Shown: positions 31,905 through 40,971, numbered from the stretch's first letter. The stretch: DNA of 64,000 bases from VRUE01 sp963716735 (GCA_963716735.1 OY970321.1:1860001-1924000), one strand, 5' to 3'. Translations and numbers: made by a program. The notes: a model not told the origin generated them from the sequence alone.

Positions 31905-32576
31905 ATGTTCGACCGGATCGCCGGCCGCTACGACATGCTCAACTCGGTGATGACCGCGGGCCTCCACCACGCGTGGCGGGTGCGGGCCGCGGACCGGGCC
32001 GAAGTGGGTCCCGGCGATTCCGTTCTCGATGTCTGCTGTGGCACCGGCGACCTGGCCTTCGAGCTCGCGAGCCGGGTCCTGCCGGGGGGCCGAGTCGTCG
32101 GCTGCGATTTCTCCGAGCCGATGCTCGATCTTGCCCGAGAGAAGGCCGCGGATCGGCCCATGGACTCGGTCCGCTTCGAGTGGGCGGACGCCCTGCAGCT
32201 TCCCTACGACGCCGGTCGCTTCGACGCGGTCACCGTCGGCTTCGGCGTTCGCAACTTCGCCGACCGCGACCGAGGTCTGCGGGAGCTAAGGCGTGTTCTG
32301 CGGCCCGGCGGGCGGCTGGTCATCCTCGAGTTCACCGAGCCGCGCCGGCCTCCCTTCTCGACTTTCTACTCGCTCTGGTTCGATCGCATCGTCCCGGTCC
32401 TCGGTCGCTTGACGCCCAATCCCGAGGCCTACTCCTACCTGGCGGAGTCGGTGCACGGCTTCCCCGACCCCCCGACCCTTGCCGCGAAGATGGAGGCGGC
32501 CGGCCTCGAGCAAATTAGCTGGCTGCTCATGGCCGGTGGCATCCTGACGATTCACAGCGGCGTCGCGTCCGCCTGA
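31905..32576 (+). CDS. menG: Demethylmenaquinone methyltransferase
   Basis: SAM-dependent C-methyltransferase for the last step of menaquinone synthesis (UbiE/MenG family). It starts MFDRIAGRYDMLNSVMTAGL, with SAM motif VLDVCCGTGDLAFELA and the UbiE signatures VTVGFGVRNFADRDRGL, GRLVILEFTEP and SYLAESVHGFPDP. The 223-residue length is slightly short at the N terminus, and upstream codons (about DSAQFAGQVNR) resemble the family but offer no start codon. It lies between the menaquinol-oxidising bc complex and a polyprenyl synthase, a coherent quinone neighbourhood. Confidence 0.93.
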   Translation: MFDRIAGRYDMLNSVMTAGLHHAWRVRAADRAEVGPGDSVLDVCCGTGDLAFELASRVLPGGRVVGCDFSEPMLDLAREKAADRPMDSVRFEWADALQLPYDAGRFDAVTVGFGVRNFADRDRGLRELRRVLRPGGRLVILEFTEPRRPPFSTFYSLWFDRIVPVLGRLTPNPEAYSYLAESVHGFPDPPTLAAKMEAAGLEQISWLLMAGGILTIHSGVASA

Positions 32577-32580
32577 TCCG

Positions 32581-33546
32581 GTGACCCGCCACTCGGCAGT
32601 GCCACCGCCGGTCACCGCGGTGCTCGACGCGTCGAGCCGCTGGCTGCCCGCACGGCTCGGGCGGGTCGAGCAGATGCTGCGGGAGCAGGGGGGTGACTAC
32701 GGGGAGGCACTGGCCGGTGACGCGGCGATGACCCTCGAGGCGGGGGGCAAGCGGCTGCGGCCGATGCTCGTCTTGCTCTGCGCGGGTGAGGAGGGGGGGG
32801 AGGACGCCATCCGGGCGGCGACGGCGATCGAGCTGATCCACATGGCGACCTTGGTCCACGACGATGTTCTCGATGCCGCGCCCCTGCGCCGGGGCAAGCC
32901 GACGGTCGCCGCAACATCCGGTCGGGATCGGGCGACGGCGACCGGCGACCTGCTCTTCTCCCGCGCTTTTGCGCTCCTCGCCACCGCCGGCGACCTGCGC
33001 TCGATCGAGCTGCTCTCCGCCGCCTCGGTCGCCCTCGCCCGCGGCGAGCTGGCGCAGCGCCGCGACGCATTCGACCTCGCGATCGACGAGAGCCGCTACT
33101 TGGAGCGCTGCCGGTTGAAGACCGCGACGCTGTTCGAATGCGCCTGCCTGCTCGGACGCGACGAGAAGGCTTTGGGCGAATTCGGTGCATCGATCGGGCT
33201 CGCCTTCCAGCTTCTCGACGACGTGCTCGACGTCTCAGGACCGCCGGAGCGCACCGGGAAGGCACGGGGAACGGACCTGCTCGACGGAACCGTGACGTTG
33301 CCATTGATTCTCGCGGCGGCGAGGAACCCCGAGATCCGTTCGGTCGACCTGCGCACGCTCGACACCGAGGGCGCCGCGCGGCTGTGCACCCGAATCGAAG
33401 CGAGCGGAGCGTTGCGGCAGGTCCGCTCACGTGCCCTGGAGATGGTCGCCGAAGGCAAGCGCCGGCTTGGCTCAGCCGGCTTCGACGCCGAACGCCGCAA
33501 GCTCTTTGACCTGGTCGCCGATGGCGTCGTGCAGAGGTACAGCTAG
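32581..33546 (+). CDS. Trans-polyprenyl diphosphate synthase
   Basis: A 321-residue chain-elongating prenyltransferase that probably makes the menaquinone side chain. First aspartate-rich motif LVHDDVLDAAPLRRGKPT (about residue 94), preceded by GGKRLRPMLVLL; second motif FQLLDDVLDVSG (about 215). TGDLLFSRAFALLATAGD is the conserved helix after the first motif. GTG at 32581 lies 4 nt after menG. Product length cannot be read from sequence. Its stop shares the palindrome CTAG with the stop of the convergent zinc-ribbon gene. Confidence 0.92.
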   Translation: MTRHSAVPPPVTAVLDASSRWLPARLGRVEQMLREQGGDYGEALAGDAAMTLEAGGKRLRPMLVLLCAGEEGGEDAIRAATAIELIHMATLVHDDVLDAAPLRRGKPTVAATSGRDRATATGDLLFSRAFALLATAGDLRSIELLSAASVALARGELAQRRDAFDLAIDESRYLERCRLKTATLFECACLLGRDEKALGEFGASIGLAFQLLDDVLDVSGPPERTGKARGTDLLDGTVTLPLILAAARNPEIRSVDLRTLDTEGAARLCTRIEASGALRQVRSRALEMVAEGKRRLGSAGFDAERRKLFDLVADGVVQRYS

Positions 33547-33878
33547 GGGCGGAAGTCTTCTGCGGTGATCAGGTCGGCCGCCAGGGCGGTCGTAAAGGTC
33601 TCGGCGATTTCCCGCATGCTCTCCCGTTCCAGCTCGTGGAGCTGGCCGGCAAGCGCCTCGGCGCCGTCGTCGAGGGCTTCGTCGAAGGCATCGATCTCGT
33701 TCTCGCCGTGGATGCCGTCGCAGTGCCACTCGCATTCGGGGCAGCGCCTCCAGAGACGCCAGTGGCCCCGTTTCGCCGTCTGCTCCCAGCGGGTCGGCTG
33801 CACCAGCTTCGAGCGGCACTCGGGGCAGACGTGAAGTCCGGTGTCCGCCTTCGTTCCTGTCTGGCTCGCGTTGTTCAT
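33543..33878 (-). CDS. Zinc-ribbon protein of unknown function
   Basis: A 111-residue soluble protein with a two-knuckle zinc ribbon (HVCPECRSKLVQPTRWEQ and WRRCPECEWHCDG; CPEC repeated) followed by an acidic helical C-terminal half (AFDEALDDGAEALAGQLHEL and ERESMREIAETFTTALAADL). ATG at 33878 has AAGGAG upstream. Related proteins of this pattern seem common in this class of actinobacteria, but I know no function. Convergent with the prenyl synthase. Confidence 0.75.
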   Translation of the reverse strand: MNNASQTGTKADTGLHVCPECRSKLVQPTRWEQTAKRGHWRLWRRCPECEWHCDGIHGENEIDAFDEALDDGAEALAGQLHELERESMREIAETFTTALAADLITAEDFRP

Positions 33879-34007
33879 CGTTCTCCTTATCGAACACACG
33901 CGGCAGACGTTTAATCCGGGGTTTCCCGCGTCATTTGAAGAAAACCCCAGAATCAGGTAGGCAGCCCTCCTCAATTCGATCCGATCTCGACCGACTCCGG
34001 TGCCCGT

Positions 34008-34013
34008 TACCAT
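34008..34013 (+). promoter_or_regulatory. Probable -10 element for leaderless tatA
   Basis: TACCAT ends 6 nt before the ATG at 34020 with no ribosome binding site between, the same geometry as at 14591 and 14614. Confidence 0.4.
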
Positions 34014-34019
34014 GGGTTG

Positions 34020-34262
34020 ATGCTTGGAAACATCGGTCCCCTCGAGATCATCGTCGTCTTGATCATCGCCTTGATCGTGTTCGGCCCCAAACGCCTGCCC
34101 GAGCTCGGTCGCTCGCTGGGCAGAGGCATCCGCGAGTTCAAAGGCTCGGTCACCGGTGAGCACGATGACGAGGACGACTCACGCCAGCGGGAGATCCCGG
34201 CCGGCGACCCCGGACCGGCCGTGGACGAGCAGCCCGAGCCGGTGGCGCATAAGCGCCCTTGA
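34020..34262 (+). CDS. tatA: Sec-independent protein translocase TatA
   Basis: Pore-forming subunit of the twin-arginine translocase. The 80-residue protein has the short N-terminal helix IGPLEIIVVLIIALIVFGP, the hinge FGPKRLPELGRSLG, an amphipathic helix (GRGIREFKGSV) and an acidic, disordered tail. An in-frame TTG lies immediately before the ATG. tatC follows 12 bp downstream, so the operon supplies a minimal TatAC system. The Rieske subunit encoded 4 kb upstream is a likely substrate. Confidence 0.94.
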   Translation: MLGNIGPLEIIVVLIIALIVFGPKRLPELGRSLGRGIREFKGSVTGEHDDEDDSRQREIPAGDPGPAVDEQPEPVAHKRP

Positions 34263-34274
34263 GGCCGACTTCGA

Positions 34275-35048
34275 ATGGCCCGCCGTGTCAGGCCGGTCTC
34301 ACATGAGGACCGACTCAGCCTCGTAGAGCACCTCGATGAGCTGCGCAGCCGGCTGATCGTCAGCGCTGCCGCTTTTGGGGTCGCCCTTGCGCTCTGCTTC
34401 TGGCAGAACCATCTGCTGCTGGAAATCGCCTCCGGGCCATTGCCGAGCGGCCACAAGCAGTTGATCACCTTCGGCGTGACCGAGCCCTTTACGACCACGC
34501 TGACCGTCGCCGCCTACGGCGCGATCATCCTCTCCCTGCCGGTGGTCCTCTATCAGGCCTACGCCTATGTCCTGCCGGCCTTCAGCGATACCGAGCGTCG
34601 CACTGCACTGCCGATCATGCTGATGGCCCCGCTGCTCTTCCTCGCCGGTGTCGCCTTTGCCTATTTCGTCGTCATGCCGGCGGCCGCGAAGTTCCTACTC
34701 AACTTCAACGACAGTCAGTTCAACGTTCAGGTCCGCGCGCGCGACTACTACAGCTTCTTCTCGATGACGATGCTCGCCGGAGGAATCGTCTTCCAGATGC
34801 CGCTGGCGATTCTCGCCGTCACCCGGCTTGGGATCGTCAGCGTCGCCCAGCTCAGCTCCAACCGCCGCTACGCCTACCTGGCGCTCGCTGTCGTTGCCGC
34901 CGCACTGCCGGGCGTCGACCCGGTTTCGATGCTGATCGAGATGGTTCCCCTGCTTGCTTTGTACGAGTTGAGTATCTTGCTTGCACGCGCCTTCGACAGG
35001 CCGAGGGCGGCGGGGGGACCGGCTAAACCTTCTACGCAGGAGAGATAG
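34275..35048 (+). CDS. tatC: Sec-independent protein translocase TatC
   Basis: Receptor for twin-arginine signal peptides. The 257-residue protein has six helices and the family signatures LVEHLDELRSRLIVSA, LPVVLYQAYAYVLPAFSDTE, the periplasmic/4th-helix region VMPAAAKFLLNFN and FQMPLAILAVTRLGIVS. The conserved HLDELRxR motif with a glutamate is intact. A basic, proline-rich tail closes the protein. Ends 6 bp before the next gene, which may be co-transcribed. Confidence 0.95.
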   Translation: MARRVRPVSHEDRLSLVEHLDELRSRLIVSAAAFGVALALCFWQNHLLLEIASGPLPSGHKQLITFGVTEPFTTTLTVAAYGAIILSLPVVLYQAYAYVLPAFSDTERRTALPIMLMAPLLFLAGVAFAYFVVMPAAAKFLLNFNDSQFNVQVRARDYYSFFSMTMLAGGIVFQMPLAILAVTRLGIVSVAQLSSNRRYAYLALAVVAAALPGVDPVSMLIEMVPLLALYELSILLARAFDRPRAAGGPAKPSTQER

Positions 35049-35054
35049 GAAGCG

Positions 35055-35861
35055 ATGGCATCGAGCGGCGAGCGGCGACTGCTCTTCGACACCCGCGGAA
35101 AACGCAGGCACGTTATCCGCGTCGTCTACGCGATCCTCGCGCTGCTGATGGGCGCGAGCCTCTTCCTCGTCGTCGGCCCGGTCAACATCGGCTCCCTGTT
35201 TGGGGACTCGAGCGGCACCGGCGACGCCGGCAAGGTCTTCGACGAACAGGCCGAACGGATCGAAGCGCGCCTGGTCAAGGACCCCGATGACGAACAGCTT
35301 CTGTTGTCGCTGACGCGAGCTCGCATCAATGGCGGCAACTCGCAGATCGCGACCACCTCGGAAACCGAACTCCCCACCGTCACCGCCGAAGCCCGCGAAG
35401 ATTTCGAAGCCGGTTCCGAAGCCTGGAATAGCTATCTGAAGCAGGCCGATGAACCGAGCGCAACCGCGGCGCAGCTGGTTGCCGGCACCTTCTTCCGCCT
35501 GGCGGAAGCGTCCGCCAGCGTGCTCGAAGCAGAACAAAACGTCGCCAAAGCGACCAAGGCGCAGAAAGTCGCCGCTGAACAGAGCCCCAACCTGGGCTCG
35601 CTCAGCACGCTGGCTATCTATCAGTACTTCAACAGCGAATTCGCCGGCGGCGATAAGACGGCGAAGCGGGCGAGCGCCGAAGCTCCATCGAAGGCTGAAG
35701 CCAAGAACATCGAAAAACAGCTGGCCGAATACCGCAAAAACGCCGGAAAATTCGACGAACAGAAGCAAGAACTCGCCAAAGTGCAGAAGGAAGTGAACAA
35801 AAGTCAGCTGAAAAATCCGCTCGGCTTCGGCGGTGCGGCACCCGGGTCACTCGGCGAATAG
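35055..35861 (+). CDS. Membrane-anchored, helix-rich protein of unknown function
   Basis: A 268-residue protein: basic N terminus, one membrane helix (VIRVVYAILALLMGASLFLVV), a glycine/serine linker, then a long alpha-helical domain rich in E, A and K, with repeat-like segments typical of TPR folds (KVFDEQAERIEARLVKDPDD; LLLSLTRARINGG; AGTFFRLAEASASVLEAEQN). The last 40 residues form a charged coiled coil. Codon choice is unusual for the window: GAA is used far more than GAG and AAA is frequent. It follows tatC by 6 bp. I do not recognise a named family. Confidence 0.75.
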   Translation: MASSGERRLLFDTRGKRRHVIRVVYAILALLMGASLFLVVGPVNIGSLFGDSSGTGDAGKVFDEQAERIEARLVKDPDDEQLLLSLTRARINGGNSQIATTSETELPTVTAEAREDFEAGSEAWNSYLKQADEPSATAAQLVAGTFFRLAEASASVLEAEQNVAKATKAQKVAAEQSPNLGSLSTLAIYQYFNSEFAGGDKTAKRASAEAPSKAEAKNIEKQLAEYRKNAGKFDEQKQELAKVQKEVNKSQLKNPLGFGGAAPGSLGE

Positions 35862-35907
35862 CCGCCTTTCCCTGTATTCGTAGGCGACGGGCGAGTGGGG
35901 CTTCCAG

Positions 35908-35981
35908 TGGGCCGCGAAGGACTCGAACCTTCAACCTTGAGCTTAAGAGGCTCCTGCTCTAACCAGTTGAGCTAGCGGCCC
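35908..35981 (-). tRNA. tRNA-Lys (anticodon CTT)
   Basis: On the minus strand a 74-nt cloverleaf: acceptor GGGCCGC pairs with GCGGCCC, the D arm contains TAGCTCAACTGGTTAGAGC, the anticodon loop is CTCTTAA (anticodon CTT), and the T arm is GAAGG-TTCGAGT-CCTTC. One mismatch (G27-A43) caps the anticodon stem. CCA is not encoded. Confidence 0.94.
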
Positions 35982-36019
35982 GGGGTCGGCAATTATAGGA
36001 AGCTGGGAGGGGAGTTGGC

Positions 36020-36787
36020 TCAGCCCTTGGGACGGCACGACTTGAAGACGCTGCCGTAGATGACGTTGCCGTCGGCGAAGGAAAAGTAGCCCTGGGTCTG
36101 GAGGATGTAGTCCGAGCAGCGGGCGGAGACGTAGCTGCGTTGGGCGCCGCGAAAGCGGTAGAGGCGGCCAATCTTGGCGCGGATGTCGGTGAGCGAGCCG
36201 AGGCCGCCGGCGATCGGTGGGACGTCGAACTCCACCCGGTATCCGTAGATGCCGTGACGACGTTCGATCGGGATCGTCACGACGTAGGTTTCGGAGACCG
36301 GGAAGGGGGCCTGCGCGTGAAGGATGACCGTCGGGTTTCCGTCCCGCCGCGGACCGTTGAACAGGGTCATCGGTGCGCGCAGGTCGATCCGCACCAGGCC
36401 GGCCAGGCCGACTGCCGCACCGATGCGCCCGGTGCCGACGATCGCCGCGCTACAGCGGTGACGCGCCTCTTCCGTCGTCGCCCCTTCGAGCTGGGATGGC
36501 CGGCATGCGCTGAGGCCCGCGGTGGTCAGATGCCCGTCGCGGTCGAAGTCGAGCTTGACGTGTTCGAGGGCGGGGGGGATCGATCCGTCCGTGGTCTTGA
36601 TTTCACCGTAGCCCTGGAAATGGATCGGCGCGTAGGTCCGCCTCGGCAGCGCATGCGGCTCAAAGCCGCCGTCGGCGTGCAGGACGAGCGTTCCCACTCT
36701 GACCGTGGCCGCTCCCGCCGAGCCCGCGAGCAACGCCGCGACCGCCGCGAGCAGCGCGCCCATCGCCAGTAGCCACCTTCGCATCAT
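36020..36787 (-). CDS. Secreted four-cysteine protein, paralogue 2 (function unknown)
   Basis: A 255-residue protein with a signal peptide (LLAMGALLAAVAALLAGSAGA). Family blocks: GGFEPHALPRRTYAPIHFQG, KTTDGSIPPALEHVKLDFD, LSACRPSQLEGATTEEARHR followed by CSAAIVGTG, MTLFNGPRRDGNPTVILHAQ, GLGSLTDIRAKIGRLYRFRG, then SARCSD and KSCRPKG. All four cysteines shared with the other paralogues are present, suggesting two disulfides in an exported beta-sandwich-like fold. It is tandem with paralogue 3 (54 bp apart), just left of MMPL 2. Two adjacent ATGs could start it. Role unknown. Confidence 0.78.
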   Translation of the reverse strand: MMRRWLLAMGALLAAVAALLAGSAGAATVRVGTLVLHADGGFEPHALPRRTYAPIHFQGYGEIKTTDGSIPPALEHVKLDFDRDGHLTTAGLSACRPSQLEGATTEEARHRCSAAIVGTGRIGAAVGLAGLVRIDLRAPMTLFNGPRRDGNPTVILHAQAPFPVSETYVVTIPIERRHGIYGYRVEFDVPPIAGGLGSLTDIRAKIGRLYRFRGAQRSYVSARCSDYILQTQGYFSFADGNVIYGSVFKSCRPKG

Positions 36788-36841
36788 CGCCTCCTAAACA
36801 CCCGGGTACCCTCCAGGGTAGCGCCGGCTGTCAAGCGGCGG

Positions 36842-37609
36842 TTACTTGCGCACCTTGCAGGGCTTGAAGACCGTGCCCTGGACGAAGCTGCCGTCTTTGA
36901 AGAGGAACGAGGCTTTTGCCTGAAGCCGTCCGTCGGCGCAGTGGGCGTTGGCGTAGCTGAGCTTCTCGCCTCTGTACGTCCATTCCTTGCCGATCGTCAG
37001 GTTGCCCGAGATCGGCGAGCCGTAGTCGTTGACGATCCGCGGGAAGTTGGCGACCGTCTTGAAGCCGTAGCGGCCGTTATGGACCCTCTGTATCTCGACC
37101 AGGATGACGTAGGTCGTCGGGCTGGGAACATCGATATGGGCATGGCCGAGAACGGTCGGGTTGCCGTGTTTGACCGGGCCGTTGAAGAGGGTCAGCGGCG
37201 AGGAGGCCTTGATCGGCCGCTGTTCGGGCAGCTCGACGAGTGCGGTGCCGAAGCCCGTGCCGACGATCCCGTCGGGGCACAGCTTGCGTGCGGTTTTCGT
37301 CGTCGTCGCCACCAGTTTCGCCATCGAGCATTTTTCGAGGCCGCGCGTCTCGACTTCGCCGTGCTTGTCGAATTCAAGCGTCAGCGTGCGCAGGGGGGAA
37401 GGCCGGCTGCCGTCGACCGTGCTGAACTTGCCATGCCCGTACAGTTTGATCGGCGCGTTCTCGTTCTTCGGCAGCGTGGTCGGCGTGAAGCCGCCGTCAC
37501 CGACGATGATGATGTTCCCGACTCGCAGCTTGAGCGCCTCCGCCGCACCGGCTCCCACCAGAGCGACGACAGCAACCACGACCAGCACTCTTAACAGAGT
37601 CTTCCGCAT
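36842..37609 (-). CDS. Secreted four-cysteine protein, paralogue 3 (function unknown)
   Basis: A 255-residue exported protein: signal peptide (LLRVLVVVAVVALVGAGAA), GGFTPTTLPKNENAPIKLYG, STVDGSRPSPLRTLTLEFDK, LEKCSMAKLVATTTKTARKL with CPDGIVGTG, LTLFNGPVKHGNPTVLGHAH, WTYRGEKLSYANAHCADG and FKPCKVRK. ATG at 37609 has GGAGGGGG 6-7 nt upstream. Its start is only 41 bp from the divergent MMPL 2 start, so the two may share a regulatory region. The DGS/DGT-P block and four-cysteine frame match paralogues 2, 4 and 5. Confidence 0.78.
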   Translation of the reverse strand: MRKTLLRVLVVVAVVALVGAGAAEALKLRVGNIIIVGDGGFTPTTLPKNENAPIKLYGHGKFSTVDGSRPSPLRTLTLEFDKHGEVETRGLEKCSMAKLVATTTKTARKLCPDGIVGTGFGTALVELPEQRPIKASSPLTLFNGPVKHGNPTVLGHAHIDVPSPTTYVILVEIQRVHNGRYGFKTVANFPRIVNDYGSPISGNLTIGKEWTYRGEKLSYANAHCADGRLQAKASFLFKDGSFVQGTVFKPCKVRK

Positions 37610-37650
37610 CTTTAGCCCCCTCCGTAGTCCCTGACCGCCAAACTAGCACG

Positions 37651-40600
37651 GTGGGTTTGAGGAGGAGCAGGGGGAAGGGGCGCAGCCAGCCTGCGCCAGA
37701 GCGGCGACGCGGTCGCGGTTCCGCTCTGTTGCGCCATCCGCGACGGGTGCTCGGCCTCGCTCTCCTGGTCCTCGTCGTGCTCGGGGTCCTCGGTTCCGGG
37801 ATCGAGGGAAAGCTCAGCCCGACCAGCCTCGAAGTCCCGGGTACCTCCTCCTCCCGCGCCAACGGGATGCTGCGCGAACACTTCGGCGAAAGCGCGCCGT
37901 TCGTGATCCTGCTGCGCGGACCGGCGGCCGAGCTCGACCGGCAGGGCCCTGAGCTGATCCGCGCTCTCCGTCGCAATCCCGACGTGACCACCCTCTCGCC
38001 CTGGGACCGGGGCACGGTGCAGCGGCTACGGCCCGATCCGCGCCAAGCGATCGTCATCGCCGACTTTCACGTCGACATCGACGAGGCCGTCAACAACGCG
38101 GTCCCGGAACTGAACGGGATTCTCGACTCGACGATCGAGCCGCCGGTGCGCTCGACCCAGACCGGCTTCGCCACGCTCTCACGAGCTATCCAGGATGACT
38201 CGATCGCCGCTACTGAACGCGGCGAGCTGATCGCACTTCCGATCCTCCTGATCGTCCTCCTGATCGTCTTCCGGTCGCCTATCACCGCCGCGATCCCGTT
38301 GGCCTTCGGCGCCGTGACCGTGGTCTGTGCACGAGGGCTGCTTTCGATCCTCACGAACTGGTTCAGCGTCGACGCCTTCGCACTCGTCGTCTGCACGATG
38401 ATGGGTTTGGCGCTCGGGGTCGACTACGCGCTGCTGATGGTTTCGCGTTTCCGCGAAGAGCTGGCGGCAGGTGCCACCCCGGCCGGTGCCGCGCGCGCGA
38501 CGCGACGCACGGCGGGCCGAACCACGGTCTTCGCAGGCAGCACGCTGATGCTCTCGATGCTGGTGGCGTTCTTCCTCGTCCCCGGCTCGCTGCTCGGCTC
38601 GCTGGCGGCGACGCTGCTCGTCGTCGTTGCGCTCAGCGTCCTCGTCGCCGTCGTGGTGGGGCCGGCGGTGCTGACCCTGCTCGGGCCCAACGTCGATCGC
38701 TGGCGCTTCCGGCCTGTGCCGGGAGAGGGCCGCTCCCGCCTGATGGCGCTGGTCGGAGCGGCTCTCCGCCGCCCGGCCCGGGCGGCGATCGTAATCGGGG
38801 GGATCGTGCTGGTTCTGGCCGTGCCCGCCGTGGGGTTGAAGACCGGGCCGCCAAGCCAGACTCAGCTGGCGCACGACGACCCGATCCGCGAGGACTTCGA
38901 ACTGATCAGGCGGACGATCGGACCCGGCTACGATGCGCCATTCGTGATTGTCGCCAGCGCTGACCGCGGCACCGTCACCGAACCGCGACGGCTGGCCGCG
39001 CTGAGCCGCTCGCAGCACCGGATCGCCGCACTGCCCGGCGTGCAGACGGTGGTCGGGCCAGCGCAGATCTCGCGAGCCGTAGCGCCACTTCGCCAGGCCG
39101 GGTCCCTGCTCGCCAATGGCGGCGAAAGCGGTCCGTTGACCCAAGTGGAGCAGTTGGGCCGGAACCTCGGCCGCGCTGCATCCGGAACCGTTCTCCTGCG
39201 CCGGGGAATAGCGAAAGCCACCTACGGAGCCGGTCTGCTTGCCGACGGGTCGGGCAGGGGCGTGAAGGGCGCGACTGCCCTCGCTTCCGGGCTCGAGCAG
39301 GCCGAAGCCGGCAGCGCTCGCGCGGTCGGCGCGCTTGGGGCTTTCGCAAAAGGCACGCGCCGCCTCGCTGGCGCGCAACACCGCGCTGCTATTGCCGGCC
39401 TGAACGTGAAGTTCGCTGTGCAGAGCCTTGCCCCGAACCTGCGTCACAACGCCCTGACGCGTTCACGCCGCCTGCAGAAGGCGCTCAACGAAGACGCGCA
39501 CCAGACGGTGCCGCGTCTGCAGGCACCGGCGGTAGACGCCGAAGCGCAGCTGAAGACGGCCCTGCAGCAGCTGGAGGGAATGACGAGCGGCAAGGCCGAT
39601 CCCAACTTCGCCGGAGCGCTGGAAGCCGTCCGCCACGCGCTCGCGGCCGTCAGCGGGACGGATCCGGTCAGCGGCGGGCCCTACGCCCCGGACTATGCCG
39701 GTCTCCCCTCCGAACTGGCCGCATTACAGGCGGGGTTGGTCGAAGACGCCGAAGAATCGAAGCAGATCACCGATTGGCTGGTATCGGGAATCATCCTGAT
39801 CAAGAGACTCAGCTCCGGCGCGACGCAGCTCTCCGACGGACTGCAGAAGTTGGAGAGCGGTGGCAAAACGCTCGCCCATAACTCCGCCCGCCTCGCCCGC
39901 ATTGCCGGCGGTCTTGAAAGCGGCGTTGCCCGCCTCTCCGCGGTCAGCGTCGCCCTGGTCGGGGGAATCTCACGCCTGCACGGTGCCCTCGGCACGCTCG
40001 AGGAACAGCTCGCCCGAGGCTACAGCGGCTCCCGGCCGCTGCAGTCCTTCCTGCAGCGAGCCAGCGTCCAGGTGCTCTCCAACAGCGCTTCGTTGAAACG
40101 TCGAGCACGCCGCCTGCAGCGCACCACGCCGGGCCTCTTCAACTCGGGCTACTTCGTCCTCTCGGCGCTCGACGGCGCCCGCCCGCGGGCTCGCGAGCGC
40201 ACCGCCACCGCGATCGATCTGAATGGCGGCGGCCAGGCGGCGGCGATCCTGGTGATTTCCCGCTTCACCTTCAACTCCCCCGGCTCGATCGCGTTGAACA
40301 AGCGGCTCGAGGTCGAGGCCGACGATCTTGGCCAGGAAGCAGGGCTTCAGACCGGCGTCGCCGGCGGCGCCGCCCAGCTCAACGACTACAGCCACGTCAC
40401 CCGTGAGCGGATCCCATGGGTTGTCGCCGCGATCACCCTCGCCACCTTCCTCGTCCTCGTCCTCGTCCTTCGCGCCGTGCCGCTGGCCGCGCTCGCCGTC
40501 GGCCTCAACCTGGCGACCGTCGCGGTCGCATTCGGCATCCTCACCCTGCTTTTCAACTTGCCCGCGGACTGGCCGCTCGGGGGCCGCACTTACGTCGACG

Positions 40601-40971
40601 CGGTCGGGGCGGTGGCGATCTTTGGCGTCGTCTTCGGTCTCTCGATCGACTACGCCGTCTTTCTCCTGGTGCGAATGCGTGAGCATTACGACCGCGACGG
40701 CAACAACGCCGCGGCGATCGAATTTGGCCTGGAGCGAACCGCGCGCGTGATTACGGGCGCCGCGGTGATCATGATGGCCGTCTTCGTCGCCTTCGCCGGG
40801 GCACCCATTGCCACCGTGAGCCAGATAGGGGTTGGGTTGACGGTGGCAGTGCTGCTCGATGCGACCGTGGTTCGCATCGTCCTGCTGCCGGCGCTGATGC
40901 TGTTGCTGGGCGACCGTGTGTGGTGGCTGCCACGTGGATTGGACCGTGTGCTGCCCAAGCTGAACGTCTGA
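37651..40971 (+). CDS. MMPL/RND-family transporter 2
   Basis: A 1106-residue RND-type transporter closely related to MMPL 1 at 26280-29378. Shared landmarks: GIEGKLSPTSLEVPGTSSS, PFVILLRGPAAELDRQGPEL, GLALGVDYALLMVSRFREEL, and FGLSIDYAVFLLVRMREHYD near the C terminus. A long, helical, coiled-coil-like insertion occupies about residues 480-830 in the second extracytoplasmic loop. It is divergent from secreted paralogue 3 and lies 140 bp upstream of the six-gene MCE run, so a link to lipid trafficking is plausible but not proven. GTG at 37651 is the likely start. Confidence 0.9.
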   Translation: MGLRRSRGKGRSQPAPERRRGRGSALLRHPRRVLGLALLVLVVLGVLGSGIEGKLSPTSLEVPGTSSSRANGMLREHFGESAPFVILLRGPAAELDRQGPELIRALRRNPDVTTLSPWDRGTVQRLRPDPRQAIVIADFHVDIDEAVNNAVPELNGILDSTIEPPVRSTQTGFATLSRAIQDDSIAATERGELIALPILLIVLLIVFRSPITAAIPLAFGAVTVVCARGLLSILTNWFSVDAFALVVCTMMGLALGVDYALLMVSRFREELAAGATPAGAARATRRTAGRTTVFAGSTLMLSMLVAFFLVPGSLLGSLAATLLVVVALSVLVAVVVGPAVLTLLGPNVDRWRFRPVPGEGRSRLMALVGAALRRPARAAIVIGGIVLVLAVPAVGLKTGPPSQTQLAHDDPIREDFELIRRTIGPGYDAPFVIVASADRGTVTEPRRLAALSRSQHRIAALPGVQTVVGPAQISRAVAPLRQAGSLLANGGESGPLTQVEQLGRNLGRAASGTVLLRRGIAKATYGAGLLADGSGRGVKGATALASGLEQAEAGSARAVGALGAFAKGTRRLAGAQHRAAIAGLNVKFAVQSLAPNLRHNALTRSRRLQKALNEDAHQTVPRLQAPAVDAEAQLKTALQQLEGMTSGKADPNFAGALEAVRHALAAVSGTDPVSGGPYAPDYAGLPSELAALQAGLVEDAEESKQITDWLVSGIILIKRLSSGATQLSDGLQKLESGGKTLAHNSARLARIAGGLESGVARLSAVSVALVGGISRLHGALGTLEEQLARGYSGSRPLQSFLQRASVQVLSNSASLKRRARRLQRTTPGLFNSGYFVLSALDGARPRARERTATAIDLNGGGQAAAILVISRFTFNSPGSIALNKRLEVEADDLGQEAGLQTGVAGGAAQLNDYSHVTRERIPWVVAAITLATFLVLVLVLRAVPLAALAVGLNLATVAVAFGILTLLFNLPADWPLGGRTYVDAVGAVAIFGVVFGLSIDYAVFLLVRMREHYDRDGNNAAAIEFGLERTARVITGAAVIMMAVFVAFAGAPIATVSQIGVGLTVAVLLDATVVRIVLLPALMLLLGDRVWWLPRGLDRVLPKLNV

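Noticed and set aside
33915..33955. Hairpin GGGGTTT/AAACCCC between the zinc-ribbon gene and tatA
   Set aside because: Short stem with a long loop, in a divergent intergenic region where a terminator is not expected.
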